From the NCBI GenBank assembly GCA_963842515.1, contig CAWJGO010000002.1, forward strand, positions 1,240,001 to 1,304,000: DNA of 64,000 nucleotides, read 5' to 3'. The position numbers were made by a program, and so were the translations under genes. The notes below the pieces were generated by a model. That model was not told the DNA's origin. It worked only from the letters and a program-made list of their open reading frames with translations, and searched no databases. Shown here piece by piece: positions 26,461 through 35,257 of this stretch. The first letter of the stretch is position 1. The number at the start of each line of letters is the position of its first letter. This DNA is from CADEED01 sp963842515. Lineage in GTDB: Bacteria; Pseudomonadota; Gammaproteobacteria; Steroidobacterales; Steroidobacteraceae.

Positions 26461-27863
26461 GCGGCGAAGCGGTTGAGACGATCGTGAATGGCCGAATCCG
26501 GCATGGCGTGCAACAGTGGCGCAAGCTCGGGACCTTCCGGGGATCCGGTGAGGGCCAGTCGCAGCGGCTTCCACAGCGCCTGGCCTTTCGCGCCCGTGGC
26601 GGCCTTGACCGCGCTGACGATCGCGTCGAGTTTGCCGCCCGAAGCCGCGGCGTCGGCGGCGGCACGGAAAAACTGCGTGCCCGCCTCGCGCACCCGCGCC
26701 AGGGAGATTTCATCGAGCGCGGGCGCCGCGCCGAACACGACCTCGCGCCAGCGCGCCACGTCGGATGGCAACAGCACGTTGGGACGGATGGCGACGATGA
26801 ACGCGCGGCGCCGCGCAGCGTCGATGTCAGGCGGTGTCTCGGAGCTGAGCCACTTCTCGCTCTCCTCGAGGGGCAGGTGGTGCGCGACTTCGCGCTGCCA
26901 GACATTGAGCTGCGATTCCTCGAAACGCGCCGGCGCACGCCCGAGATGCTTGACGGTGAACGCACGCGCCATGCCTTCGAGCGTGAGCACACCGTTCTCG
27001 CCGCTCGAATGCCCGAGCCGGAACAGATGGTTCGTCAAGGCCACGGGTAGATAGCCGCGGTCGCGGAACTCGCGCACGCTGGTGGCACCGTGGCGCTTGG
27101 ACAGCGGCGTGCCATCCGCGCCCACCAGCAATGACAAGTGTCCGTAGGTCGGCGCGCGCAGCCCCAGCGCCTCGAGCACCAGCAACTGCCGCGGCGTGTT
27201 GGTCAGGTGATCCTCACCGCGCAGCACATGGGTGATGCCCATCTCCGCGTCGTCGATGGCATTGCTGAAGAAGAACGCTGCGCTGCCGTCTGCGCGCCGC
27301 AGGATGAAATCGCCGATGTCGTCGGTCGCAAAGCTCTGCGGTCCGTGCACCATGTCGTTGAACTCGACGCGCCGGCCCATGGGCACGCGAAATCGCGTCG
27401 TCGGCGAGATGCCCTGGGCACTCTTGCGCACGCGGGCTTCGGACGAGAGCTCACGGCAGGTGCCCGCATAGCGCGGCGGCCGTCCCGCGGCCAGTTGCGC
27501 CTTGCGTGACAAATCGAGCTCGAGCGGCGTGCAATAACAGGGATACGTGAGACCACTCGCATCGAGCGTGGCCGAATGGCGCGCATAGACGGCCCCGCGC
27601 CGTGACTGGTGGAATTCCTCACCCGGCTGCGCGAGCCCGGGACCCGCATCCCACGCGAGCCCCAGCCATTGGAGATCTTCCATGAGCGCGGCGCTGTAGC
27701 TGTCCTTGCTGCGCTCGGTGTCAGTGTCCTCGATCCGCAATACGAACCGCCCGGCGTGGTGGCGCGCAAACAGCCAGCTGAACAATGCGGTGCGCGCGTT
27801 GCCGAGATGCAGCTCGCCAGTCGGGCTGGGAGCGAAGCGGGTGGTGATGGGGCCCTGGGACAC
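26457..27863 (-). CDS. gltX: Glutamyl-tRNA synthetase
   Basis: Class I synthetase of 468 residues charging tRNA-Glu. It opens with TTRFAPSPTGELHLGNARTA (HIGH-type signature HLGN), continues with RIEDTDTERS, and carries the KMSKS-type motif as LSKRHGA. The region CYCTPLELDLSRKAQ with a later Cys is the zinc-binding or connective peptide area. Start is GTG. Only 31 bp separate it from the divergent cyclophilin gene. It is translationally coupled to cysS. Confidence 0.94.
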   Translation of the reverse strand: MSQGPITTRFAPSPTGELHLGNARTALFSWLFARHHAGRFVLRIEDTDTERSKDSYSAALMEDLQWLGLAWDAGPGLAQPGEEFHQSRRGAVYARHSATLDASGLTYPCYCTPLELDLSRKAQLAAGRPPRYAGTCRELSSEARVRKSAQGISPTTRFRVPMGRRVEFNDMVHGPQSFATDDIGDFILRRADGSAAFFFSNAIDDAEMGITHVLRGEDHLTNTPRQLLVLEALGLRAPTYGHLSLLVGADGTPLSKRHGATSVREFRDRGYLPVALTNHLFRLGHSSGENGVLTLEGMARAFTVKHLGRAPARFEESQLNVWQREVAHHLPLEESEKWLSSETPPDIDAARRRAFIVAIRPNVLLPSDVARWREVVFGAAPALDEISLARVREAGTQFFRAAADAAASGGKLDAIVSAVKAATGAKGQALWKPLRLALTGSPEGPELAPLLHAMPDSAIHDRLNRFAA

Positions 27864-27894
27864 CGGCGGATTTTACGGGATAGAATCGCCGCCC

Positions 27895-28632
27895 ATGAAA
27901 AAACTGACCTTGTTGCCGGCACTGCTCGGCTTCTTCCTGTCGTCCCAGGCCTTGGGCGCCAGCACCGAGCGCGTGCGCGTCACCACCAACTTCGGCGCTT
28001 TCGTCATCGAAATGCAGCGTGACCGCGCGCCACTCACCGTGGAAAATTTCCTCGGGTACGTACGTTCGGGCTACTACACCAACACGCTGTTCCATCGGAC
28101 CATCTCGAACTTCGTGATCCAGGGCGGCGGCGTCGGCCCCGATTACAAGGCCAAGCCGACGCAGAAATCGATCCCGAACGAGGCCGGCAACGGGCTGAAG
28201 AATCTGCGCGGCACGGTCGGTCTCGCGCGCGCCAGCGGCCCACATTCCGGCGATGTCCAGTTCTACGTCAACGTCGCCGACAACGCGGATCTCGATCCGC
28301 TGCCCACACGTTGGGGTTTCGCGGTGTTTGGCCGCGTCATTGAAGGCATGGAAGTCGTCGACCGCATCAGCGTCTCGCCCACCGGCGCCATGGGGCCGTT
28401 CAAACAGGACGCGCCCATGCGGCCGGTGGTCATCCAGAAGATAGACCTGATCACCGATTCGACCATCGTCACGCCGGCCACCGTGACACCGCCTCCGCCT
28501 GATGGCGCTCCGCCCGCCGGCGCCCCGCCAACCGAAGCCGCGCCCGCTGATGTTCCGCCCGGCGGCCAGCCGCCGGCAGCGACACCAGCCGTGCCACCCG
28601 ATCCGGCCGCCGGTGCACCACCGCCGAAGTGA
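27895..28632 (+). CDS. Periplasmic cyclophilin-type peptidyl-prolyl isomerase
   Basis: A 245-residue PPIase with a cleavable signal peptide (MKKLTLLPALLGFFLSSQAL, cut near GAS). The cyclophilin core shows TNFGAFVIEMQRDRAPLTVE, the active-site FHRTISNFVIQGGG, and GDVQFYVNVADN. The last 50 residues are almost only Pro, Ala, Gly and Asp, an unusual disordered tail. The family name would be PpiA-like. A TAGAAT at 27881 may be its -10. Its stop overlaps the lpxH start (GTGA). Confidence 0.9.
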   Translation: MKKLTLLPALLGFFLSSQALGASTERVRVTTNFGAFVIEMQRDRAPLTVENFLGYVRSGYYTNTLFHRTISNFVIQGGGVGPDYKAKPTQKSIPNEAGNGLKNLRGTVGLARASGPHSGDVQFYVNVADNADLDPLPTRWGFAVFGRVIEGMEVVDRISVSPTGAMGPFKQDAPMRPVVIQKIDLITDSTIVTPATVTPPPPDGAPPAGAPPTEAAPADVPPGGQPPAATPAVPPDPAAGAPPPK

Positions 28633-29363
28633 GCCTCGCCAGCCACAGCCTGTTTGCTTCCGACCTGCATCTCGACAGCGAGGCCCCCTGGGCCATCGAT
28701 GCGTTTCTCGCCTTTCTCGACGGTCCGGCGCGCGCGAGCGATGCGCTCTACCTGCTCGGCGACCTGTTCGAAGTCTGGGTGGGCGACGACGATGACAACT
28801 CCGACAACGCGCGCGCCTGCGCCGGCCTCGGCCGCCTCACCGCGAGCGGCGTCGCGGTGTACGTGTTGCACGGCAACCGCGACTTTCTGCTCGGCGCGGA
28901 GTTCGCGGCGCGCACCGGCGTCAAACTACTGCCCGACCCGGTGTTGATGGATCTGCACGGCGTGCCCACGCTGCTCAGCCACGGTGACGTGTTCTGCACC
29001 GAAGACCCCGCCTATCAGCAGCTGCGCAGCATCGTGCGCCGGCCCGCCTGGCAGAGACGCTTTCTGTCACTGCCGCTGGCGGCGCGCCGCGAGCTCGCGA
29101 CCGCCGCACGCGCCGGCAGCAAGGCGCACACCCAGCGAACCATCCCGACCATCATGGACGTGAATCCCGATGCCGTGATGCGCGCCCTCCGCGCCACCGG
29201 CGCGCGACGGCTGATCCACGGCCACACGCATCGCCCGGCGGTTCACCCGGTCGTGTTCGATGGCATTCACGCCGAGCGTGTCGTGCTCGCGCCGTGGTAC
29301 GAGGCGGCGAGCTGTGTCGCCGTCGATGCCGAGGGTGTCCGCGAGGTCCCGCTGCCTCGCTAG
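28629..29363 (+). CDS. lpxH: UDP-2,3-diacylglucosamine diphosphatase
   Basis: Calcineurin-like metallophosphatase of 244 residues that makes lipid X in lipid A synthesis, at the inner face of the membrane. Metal-binding motifs are complete: FASDLHLD, LLGDLFEVWVGDDD, LHGNRDFLLG, LLSHGDVFC and LIHGHTHRPAVH. Start is GTG and overlaps the cyclophilin stop. Its 3' end overlaps the convergent miaE gene by 4 bp. Confidence 0.95.
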   Translation: MSLASHSLFASDLHLDSEAPWAIDAFLAFLDGPARASDALYLLGDLFEVWVGDDDDNSDNARACAGLGRLTASGVAVYVLHGNRDFLLGAEFAARTGVKLLPDPVLMDLHGVPTLLSHGDVFCTEDPAYQQLRSIVRRPAWQRRFLSLPLAARRELATAARAGSKAHTQRTIPTIMDVNPDAVMRALRATGARRLIHGHTHRPAVHPVVFDGIHAERVVLAPWYEAASCVAVDAEGVREVPLPR

Positions 29364-29998
29364 GTTGGCGGACCGGAGTGGAAGCGCAGCTCACGATCGG
29401 CGCTGGTCGCGAGCTCGGCTTCGCGCGTGGCGATGGTTTCCATCCGATTGGCGATCTCCGCGGCGTCGAATTCCCGCTCCGCGAAATTCAGGTACAGCTC
29501 GAAGTGACGCGCCTCGGAACGTTCGAGCTGATCGTACAGCTCGCGCACCGGCGCCGGCATGCGCTTGGCAAGCAGGCGGAAACGTTCGCAGGAGCGCGCC
29601 TCTATCAACGCGTGCACGATCATGAGATCGAGCTTTCGCTTCGGCTCGTGGGTACGCACCAGCTTGCGCAGCTCGCTCGCGTATCGGCCGGGCTTCATGC
29701 GCTGGAACGGCAGGTCGAGTTTTTTCATGAGTCGCTCGACCTGCTCGAAGTGCTTGAGCTCTTCGCGCGCCAGCCGCGACAGTGCGACGCTCAACGCACG
29801 GTCTTCGGGGTAGGCGAAGATCAATGCCATTGCGGTCGACGCCGCCTTCTTCTCGCAGTTGGCGTGGTCGACGAGCAGCGTCGGCAAGTCCGCGAGCGCG
29901 GCTTCCACCCACGCGCGCGGCGTCGCACTCAACAAGATCGATTTGCTGGTAGCGCGCTCGAAGCGTTCTTCTGCCACGGTTTCGCGCCTGGTACTCAC
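29360..29998 (-). CDS. miaE: tRNA-(ms2io6A)-hydroxylase MiaE
   Basis: Diiron monooxygenase of 212 residues that hydroxylates ms2i6A at tRNA position 37. The four-helix diiron ligands are readable: NCEKKAAST with the preceding DHA, REELKHFEQV (E-x2-H), EARSCERFR and SEARHFELYL (E-x2-H). Start is GTG and it overlaps the stop of the receiver-kinase gene by GTGA, so the two are translated as a unit. It converges on lpxH. Confidence 0.93.
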   Translation of the reverse strand: MSTRRETVAEERFERATSKSILLSATPRAWVEAALADLPTLLVDHANCEKKAASTAMALIFAYPEDRALSVALSRLAREELKHFEQVERLMKKLDLPFQRMKPGRYASELRKLVRTHEPKRKLDLMIVHALIEARSCERFRLLAKRMPAPVRELYDQLERSEARHFELYLNFAEREFDAAEIANRMETIATREAELATSADRELRFHSGPPT

Positions 29999-31251
29999 GG
30001 CGCAGCACTCGCCGCGGCGAGGCCATTCAGCGCCGCGTCGATGCGCTTCGCGGCTTCTTCGGCGGAGGCGGGTCGATCCGCCGGATCTTTGGCCATGAGG
30101 CTGTCGATCAACGGTTGAACGAGGCTCAGGCGGTCCGCCAGCTTCGGAATGGGCGCCTTGGCATGATGGACTAGAACCGCCATGTGATTTTCGGCGTCGA
30201 AGGGTTTCCTGCCGGTGAGCATCTCGAAGAGCATGATCCCTAGGCTGTAGATGTCGCTGCGCGCGTCGATCTCCTTGCCATGCCCCTGCTCCGGGCTCAT
30301 GTAGTGAGGCGTGCCGAAAATCAGTCCCTTGTCGGTGACTTCCATCTTGAGCGCCACGTGTTTGGCGAGCCCGAAGTCGATGAGCGCGATGCTGCCATCG
30401 TCGCGCAGCATGACGTTGCCGGGCTTCAAGTCGCGGTGAAAGATACCCACTTCGTGTATCGCCTGCAGCGCATAGGCGAGATCACGGGCGAAGCCCAGCG
30501 ACTGCCGCGCGGTCAGCCCTTCGGACATGCGCTTGCGAAGGTCGCCGCGCGCGAAGTACTCCATCGCCAGGAACAGGTGATCGTCGGTGATTCCGAGATC
30601 GTAGATGCGCACGATGTTGGGGTGGCGGATCTCGCGCAGCATTTCGAATTCCTGCAGGAACCGCTCCATCGACTGATCGATACCGGTTTCCTTGCGGATC
30701 GCGGGCGTCACCTTGAGCACCACCACATCGCCGGTGGTGGCGCTTTCGGCGAGGAACAGCTCCGAAACGGATCCTTTGGCGATGAGCTCGATACGCCGGT
30801 ATCCCTTGAGGCGCGCTCCGGCGAAATCCTGCGCCGCGCGAGCGGCGGGTGACATGCGCCAGCGGCTTTGGGCTTTGGCCTGTTCATCGGCGGCGCGGCG
30901 GATCGCGTCGTTGAGCTTGACGTGCTTGATCTTGATCTTGCCGATCACTTCGAACGCGCCGGTGGTGCGTGCTTCGACCGCGTCGGGCGATTCATTGTCG
31001 GCGGCGAGAAAAATGACCGGGGCGAATCCGTCGCGCGCCTGGAAATCCTTGAGCCAGTCGAGCCCGGAACCTCCCTTCCACTCGTGATCGAGCATCACCA
31101 CGCTGTAACCCTGCGCGAGGAAACCCGGCGTCAGCGGGCCGCGCACGCGCGGGTTGTAGCTCACGATCTCCACGTCCGGCCAGTCGCAGGAGATGTGGTG
31201 GCGCAGCAGCGTGCGATACCGCGGGTCATCGTCGATCAACATCAGACGCAT
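29995..31251 (-). CDS. Receiver domain-Ser/Thr protein kinase fusion
   Basis: A 418-residue soluble protein. Residues 1-125 form a response-regulator receiver with the acidic pocket D7-D8 and phospho-acceptor D55 in VVMLDHEWKGGSG. After a short linker, residues 150-410 form a Hanks-type kinase: ATP Lys K180 in VVVLKV, HRDLKPGN at 272-279, DFG at 292-294 and an activation segment GTPHYMSPEQ. The glycine loop is reduced to AKGSVSEL. It has no membrane anchor or PASTA repeats. The layout suggests phosphorelay control of a kinase. Coupling to miaE by GTGA overlap is notable; no cognate histidine kinase is in the window. Confidence 0.88.
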   Translation of the reverse strand: MRLMLIDDDPRYRTLLRHHISCDWPDVEIVSYNPRVRGPLTPGFLAQGYSVVMLDHEWKGGSGLDWLKDFQARDGFAPVIFLAADNESPDAVEARTTGAFEVIGKIKIKHVKLNDAIRRAADEQAKAQSRWRMSPAARAAQDFAGARLKGYRRIELIAKGSVSELFLAESATTGDVVVLKVTPAIRKETGIDQSMERFLQEFEMLREIRHPNIVRIYDLGITDDHLFLAMEYFARGDLRKRMSEGLTARQSLGFARDLAYALQAIHEVGIFHRDLKPGNVMLRDDGSIALIDFGLAKHVALKMEVTDKGLIFGTPHYMSPEQGHGKEIDARSDIYSLGIMLFEMLTGRKPFDAENHMAVLVHHAKAPIPKLADRLSLVQPLIDSLMAKDPADRPASAEEAAKRIDAALNGLAAASAAP

Positions 31252-31257
31252 GTGGAA

Positions 31258-32442
31258 TTAGAGCACGCGTGGCCTGAGTTGGCCACGCGCTGGAATTGCG
31301 GATTGTTTGATGGCGATCAGGATATCCCCGACATTGGTGCCCGTCGGCCCCGTGTGCACGAGATCTTCCGCAGCCTCCAGAGCCGCGCCCGAATCGAACT
31401 CACGCCACGCGCGCTCCACGTCACAACCAGCGAGAGTCGCGCGATCGATACTGCCCGCATCGACGATCGCGCCCGCGTCGCCGGTCGGGCCGTCCGTGCC
31501 GTCGGTGCCTGCGGCCAGCAGCAGCCACGGTTCGCCGGCGCGCAATTGACGCGCGAAGGTCAACGCGAGGTGCGTATTGCGGCCGCCGCGGCCGGGCGAT
31601 GGCGGCAGCTTCACGGTGGATTCTCCGCCCCACACCAGGCCGGCGGATTCGCAGGCGCGCGCGGCCTCGAGCAGGTTGTTAGCGACCTCGGCGGCGTCGC
31701 CGTCGACCCGGCGCGCACGCGTCTGCAGCTCGATGCCGTGCGCGTGCGCCGCCTGCACGACGGCATGGACGGCGTCGTCGATGTTGGCGACGACGTGACG
31801 TTCGATGCCATCGGCACGGCCTGCGTCGCGGCCTAGCAACCCTGAGCCGATGACATCCGGATCGTCCCCGGGCACATCCGAGATGAACAGCGCCAGCGCG
31901 GGACGTCCCGCGAGCATGCGCCCCACACCACCGGCCTTGAGTTGCGACAGGCCGGCCCGCTGCGCATTGAACGTGGCGATGTCCCAACCGGCCGCGAGAC
32001 CGCGCTGGTTCAGCGAGCGCAGGTCATCGAGCGTCGCCTGATCGCGCAGCAATTCCGCCAGACTCGAGCTGCCGCCCGACACCAGGAACAACGGCGTCAC
32101 CTCGGCGCGCAGCGCCCGCAACCGCCGCTGCAACTCAGCACCAGCAGCGAGGCTGCGCCCATCCGGAATCGGATGTGCACTTTCGAGGATCGTCACACCG
32201 GCCGTACGTTCGAGGTCCGGATCGACATGCCCATCCTTGGTGATCGCGAGCGTCGCGACCATGCGGTCACCGAGCGCATCGCGCGCGCCAAGCGCCATGG
32301 CGCTGGCGGCCTTGCCGATGGCGAACACTTCGAAATCGCCGGCGGGCCGGGCGGCGCCGAGAAACCTGGCGACGCAGGAGCGCCCGTCCACCGCGCGCAG
32401 CGCGGCGTCGAACAGTTCCAGCAGGATGCGGCGCGCGTTCAT
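31258..32442 (-). CDS. Glycerate 2-kinase (MOFRL/DUF4147 family)
   Basis: A 394-residue kinase of the GckA/TtuD type, expected to make 2-phosphoglycerate from D-glycerate. The family motifs are FAIGKAASAMALGA near residue 45, LFLVSGGSSSLAEL, SDVPGDDPDVIGSG, GGRNTHLALTFA and a C-terminal GPTGTNVGDILIAI. It is cytosolic. It lies 29 bp after purF and 6 bp before the receiver-kinase gene, so it may share their transcript. Confidence 0.87.
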   Translation of the reverse strand: MNARRILLELFDAALRAVDGRSCVARFLGAARPAGDFEVFAIGKAASAMALGARDALGDRMVATLAITKDGHVDPDLERTAGVTILESAHPIPDGRSLAAGAELQRRLRALRAEVTPLFLVSGGSSSLAELLRDQATLDDLRSLNQRGLAAGWDIATFNAQRAGLSQLKAGGVGRMLAGRPALALFISDVPGDDPDVIGSGLLGRDAGRADGIERHVVANIDDAVHAVVQAAHAHGIELQTRARRVDGDAAEVANNLLEAARACESAGLVWGGESTVKLPPSPGRGGRNTHLALTFARQLRAGEPWLLLAAGTDGTDGPTGDAGAIVDAGSIDRATLAGCDVERAWREFDSGAALEAAEDLVHTGPTGTNVGDILIAIKQSAIPARGQLRPRVL

Positions 32443-32471
32443 GGAGCGCGGGCTGGCGCGCCCGCGGGCGC

Positions 32472-33980
32472 TTAACTTTTCACGGCCTTCAGGACGTTCC
32501 GATCACCATCGCGCCGTGAAGCCTTGGCGAAATCCGAACGTTCGGATTGCAGCCGCCCGAGGTACTCGGGCGACACATCGCCGGTGACGTAGTGACCGGA
32601 GAAGCACGAGGTGTCGAATTCCTTGATGCTCGAGTGATCGTGCACGCAGGCCTGGATGAGATCCTCCAGGTCCTGGTAGATCAGCCAGTCGGCGCCAATC
32701 ACTTCGGCCACTTCGGCGTCGGTGCGATTGCTGGCAACGAGCTCACTCGCTGCCGGCATGTCGATGCCGTACACGTTCGGGAATTTCACCGGCGGCGCCG
32801 CCGACGCGAAGTACACGCGCTTGGCGCCGGCTTCACGCGCCAGATCGATGATCTGCGCCGAAGTGGTGCCGCGTACGATGGAGTCGTCGACCAGCAGGAC
32901 GTTCTTGTTGCGAAACTCCAGATCGATGGCGTTCAACTTGCTGCGCACCGACCGCTGGCGTTGTTCCTGCCCCGGCATGATGAAGGTGCGCCCCACATAG
33001 CGATTCTTGACGAAACCCTCGCGGTATTTGACCGCCAGGTGCTGTGCCACCTGCATGGCGCTGGTACGGCTCGTATCGGGAATCGGAATGACTACGTCGA
33101 TGCCGTGGCCGGGGCGTTCGCGCAGGATTTTCTCGGCGAGCCGGTCACCCATGCGCATGCGCGCGCGGTGCACGGAGATGTTGTCGATCAGCGAGTCGGG
33201 ACGCGCGAAATACACGTATTCGAATATGCACGGCGCATGGTGCGTGGTGGCCACGCACACCTGCGAGTGCAGCCGGCCAAGCCCGTCGATGTAAATGACT
33301 TCACCCGGGGCCACATCGCGTACGAGCTTGAAGCCGAGCATGTCGAGCGCGACGCTCTCGGAAGCCAGCATCCACTCGGCGCCCTTCGGCGTTTCGCGCT
33401 GCCCGAGAACCAGCGGGCGAATGCCGTTCGGATCGCGAAAGGCCAGCAAACCGTGGCCGATGATCATGGCGATGACCGCGTAGCCTCCGCGGCAGCGACG
33501 ATATACGGCGCTCACCGCGGCGAAGATGTCCGCCGGCGTGACCCGCGGCGTGCCCACACGCTGCAGCTCGGAGGCCAGCACGTTCAGCAATACTTCGGAA
33601 TCGGAGCTCGTGTTGAGGTGGCGGCGGTCTTCGCGCTCGAGCACTTCGCCAAGCTCGCGTGCATTGGTCAGGTTGCCGTTATGCGCGAGGCAGATGCCGT
33701 ATGGCGCATTGACGTAGAAAGGCTGGGCTTCGGCGGCGCTGTCGCACCCGGCCGTGGGATAGCGCACATGGCCCATGCCGATGTTGCCCTTGAGCTCCTG
33801 CATGTGGCGCTGCTCGAATACGTCGCGCACCAGGCCCTGCCCTTTGCGCACGAACAGCTCGCCGTCAGCGACCGTGGCAATGCCTGCGGCGTCCTGCCCG
33901 CGATGCTGCAGCACCGTGAGGGCATCATAGATCCGTTGATTGACTCCGCTGGTTCCGACGATTCCGGCAATGCCGCACAT
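32472..33980 (-). CDS. purF: Amidophosphoribosyltransferase
   Basis: First committed step of purine synthesis: makes phosphoribosylamine from PRPP and glutamine. The 502-residue protein begins MCGIAGIVG, so Cys2 becomes the N-terminal nucleophile. The glutaminase domain shows LQHRGQDAAGIA and GNIGMGHVRYPTAG. The PRPP-binding loop is VLLVDDSIVRGTTS. It follows cvpA by 13 bp, the standard cvpA-purF pair. Confidence 0.97.
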   Translation of the reverse strand: MCGIAGIVGTSGVNQRIYDALTVLQHRGQDAAGIATVADGELFVRKGQGLVRDVFEQRHMQELKGNIGMGHVRYPTAGCDSAAEAQPFYVNAPYGICLAHNGNLTNARELGEVLEREDRRHLNTSSDSEVLLNVLASELQRVGTPRVTPADIFAAVSAVYRRCRGGYAVIAMIIGHGLLAFRDPNGIRPLVLGQRETPKGAEWMLASESVALDMLGFKLVRDVAPGEVIYIDGLGRLHSQVCVATTHHAPCIFEYVYFARPDSLIDNISVHRARMRMGDRLAEKILRERPGHGIDVVIPIPDTSRTSAMQVAQHLAVKYREGFVKNRYVGRTFIMPGQEQRQRSVRSKLNAIDLEFRNKNVLLVDDSIVRGTTSAQIIDLAREAGAKRVYFASAAPPVKFPNVYGIDMPAASELVASNRTDAEVAEVIGADWLIYQDLEDLIQACVHDHSSIKEFDTSCFSGHYVTGDVSPEYLGRLQSERSDFAKASRRDGDRNVLKAVKS

Positions 33981-33993
33981 TCGGTGGCGATCC

Positions 33994-34506
33994 TCAGGTG
34001 GAAGCGGGAGGTTGATTCATCTTCATCTCGAGGCGCTCGAGTTTTTCGCCGACGATACCGCGCAGCGCATCGGCGACGCCGATGGCGTAAGGCATCAGGC
34101 GGGAGTTTTTCCAGCGCGGATCTTCGTCCATGCGCATCGCCTGAATGGCGATCGTGAATGCACCCACCACGACAACGCCGCGGATGATGCCGAAGACGAA
34201 CCCCAGGAACTTGTCCATGCCGGCGAACATGGAGACGCGAACGTATTGTGCAAGCACTACGCTGATCGCGCCGCCCAGCAGCAGGACACCGACGAAGATG
34301 GCAATGCGCGCCACCCAGATGCGCATCGGCGAGCCAACCAGCACGCCACCGAGTAACGGCTCGACCGAGGGGCCGAAGGTCCAGGCGAGGATGATGGCCA
34401 GAAACCAGGTGATTACCGCGATGGCTTCGCGGAGCAGGCCTCGTACCAGGCCCATGACGGCGGAAATGATCAGGATGGCGAGGATGATGTAGTCGACTGC
34501 GATCAT
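33994..34506 (-). CDS. cvpA: CvpA family membrane protein
   Basis: A 170-residue inner-membrane protein linked to colicin V production and envelope stress. Four hydrophobic segments are visible, and the N-terminus VDYIILAILIISAVMGLVRG followed by LLREAIAV is the family signature, with GFVFGIIRGVVVVGA later. The ATG at 34506 is preferred to a TTG three codons earlier. It lies between dedD and purF as in Pseudomonas and E. coli. Confidence 0.93.
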   Translation of the reverse strand: MIAVDYIILAILIISAVMGLVRGLLREAIAVITWFLAIILAWTFGPSVEPLLGGVLVGSPMRIWVARIAIFVGVLLLGGAISVVLAQYVRVSMFAGMDKFLGFVFGIIRGVVVVGAFTIAIQAMRMDEDPRWKNSRLMPYAIGVADALRGIVGEKLERLEMKMNQPPAST

Positions 34507-34584
34507 TCGGTCCAAGCCCAGCGAAGCAGGCGCGGCATTGTACTCGACGCCTCGCGCCGAAAGCAGCCAACTAGACGCTGGGAT

Positions 34585-35250
34585 TCACGAAATCGGCACG
34601 ATGGCGCCAGACTGGCCCACACGCCGTAACTGGAGAGCCAGGGCTTCGGCCGCCGCCCGGTCGCGTGTCGGGCCCACGCGCACCCGGTAAAGCTCCCGCC
34701 CGCCACTGGTGATCGGCGCCACGAAGGCAGCGAAACCCTTGGCGATCATGTCCCGGACGAGCCGGTCGGCATTGTCGCGGCTGCCGAAGCTGCCGAGCTG
34801 TACGACGAAACTGCCGCGCGCCGCCGGCGCGGCGGTCGGCGGCGGCGCCTCGGTACGCGGCGCCGGCGTGGCTATGGCAGGCGATGGCGATGGAGCAGGT
34901 TTCGTCGGCGCCGCAGCCGCGATCTCGGGCTGCGTTTGCGGCTCGCGCGCGGCGGTTGCTGCCGATTCCCCGGGCACAGCGCGCGGCGCCTCTTCGTTCG
35001 CCGGTCCTTCGTTCGATGGAGATACCGGCGGCAGCGCGACAGTGGGCTGCGCTGCCTGCGAGCTCGCGGGCTGCGCCGATGACGCCGTCGCGCTGAGATC
35101 GATGGTGTAGCGGCGCATGCCCTCGTCGGTCGGTGTGCCGGCCGGGACGTCGGTGGCGCCTGGACCTGTGAGTAGTTCGGGCACCAGCAGGACGAACAGC
35201 GCGACGAGAATGACGGCGCCGGTCAGTCTTTGCTTGGCTCGCGAATCCAT
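34585..35250 (-). CDS. dedD: SPOR-domain protein DedD-like
   Basis: A 221-residue bitopic membrane protein of the cell-division machinery. The N-terminus MDSRAKQRLTGAVILVALFV holds the single TM helix. A 110-residue Ala/Pro/Thr-rich linker follows, then a SPOR domain (SFVVQLGSFGSRDNADRLV through YRVRVGPTRDRAAAEAL) that would bind denuded septal peptidoglycan. The start is set by the TM-proximal Met; the open frame upstream runs into folC. Gene order folC-dedD-cvpA supports the name. Confidence 0.9.
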   Translation of the reverse strand: MDSRAKQRLTGAVILVALFVLLVPELLTGPGATDVPAGTPTDEGMRRYTIDLSATASSAQPASSQAAQPTVALPPVSPSNEGPANEEAPRAVPGESAATAAREPQTQPEIAAAAPTKPAPSPSPAIATPAPRTEAPPPTAAPAARGSFVVQLGSFGSRDNADRLVRDMIAKGFAAFVAPITSGGRELYRVRVGPTRDRAAAEALALQLRRVGQSGAIVPIS

Positions 35251-35257
35251 GGCTGAA

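Noticed and set aside
28450..28632. Proline-rich tail of the cyclophilin as a possible separate repeat or frameshift
   Set aside because: The frame is continuous, the stop overlaps lpxH as GTGA and the composition (Pro/Ala/Gly) fits a disordered tail, not a frameshift.
32547..34157. 536-residue plus-strand frame
   Set aside because: Antisense shadow of purF and cvpA.
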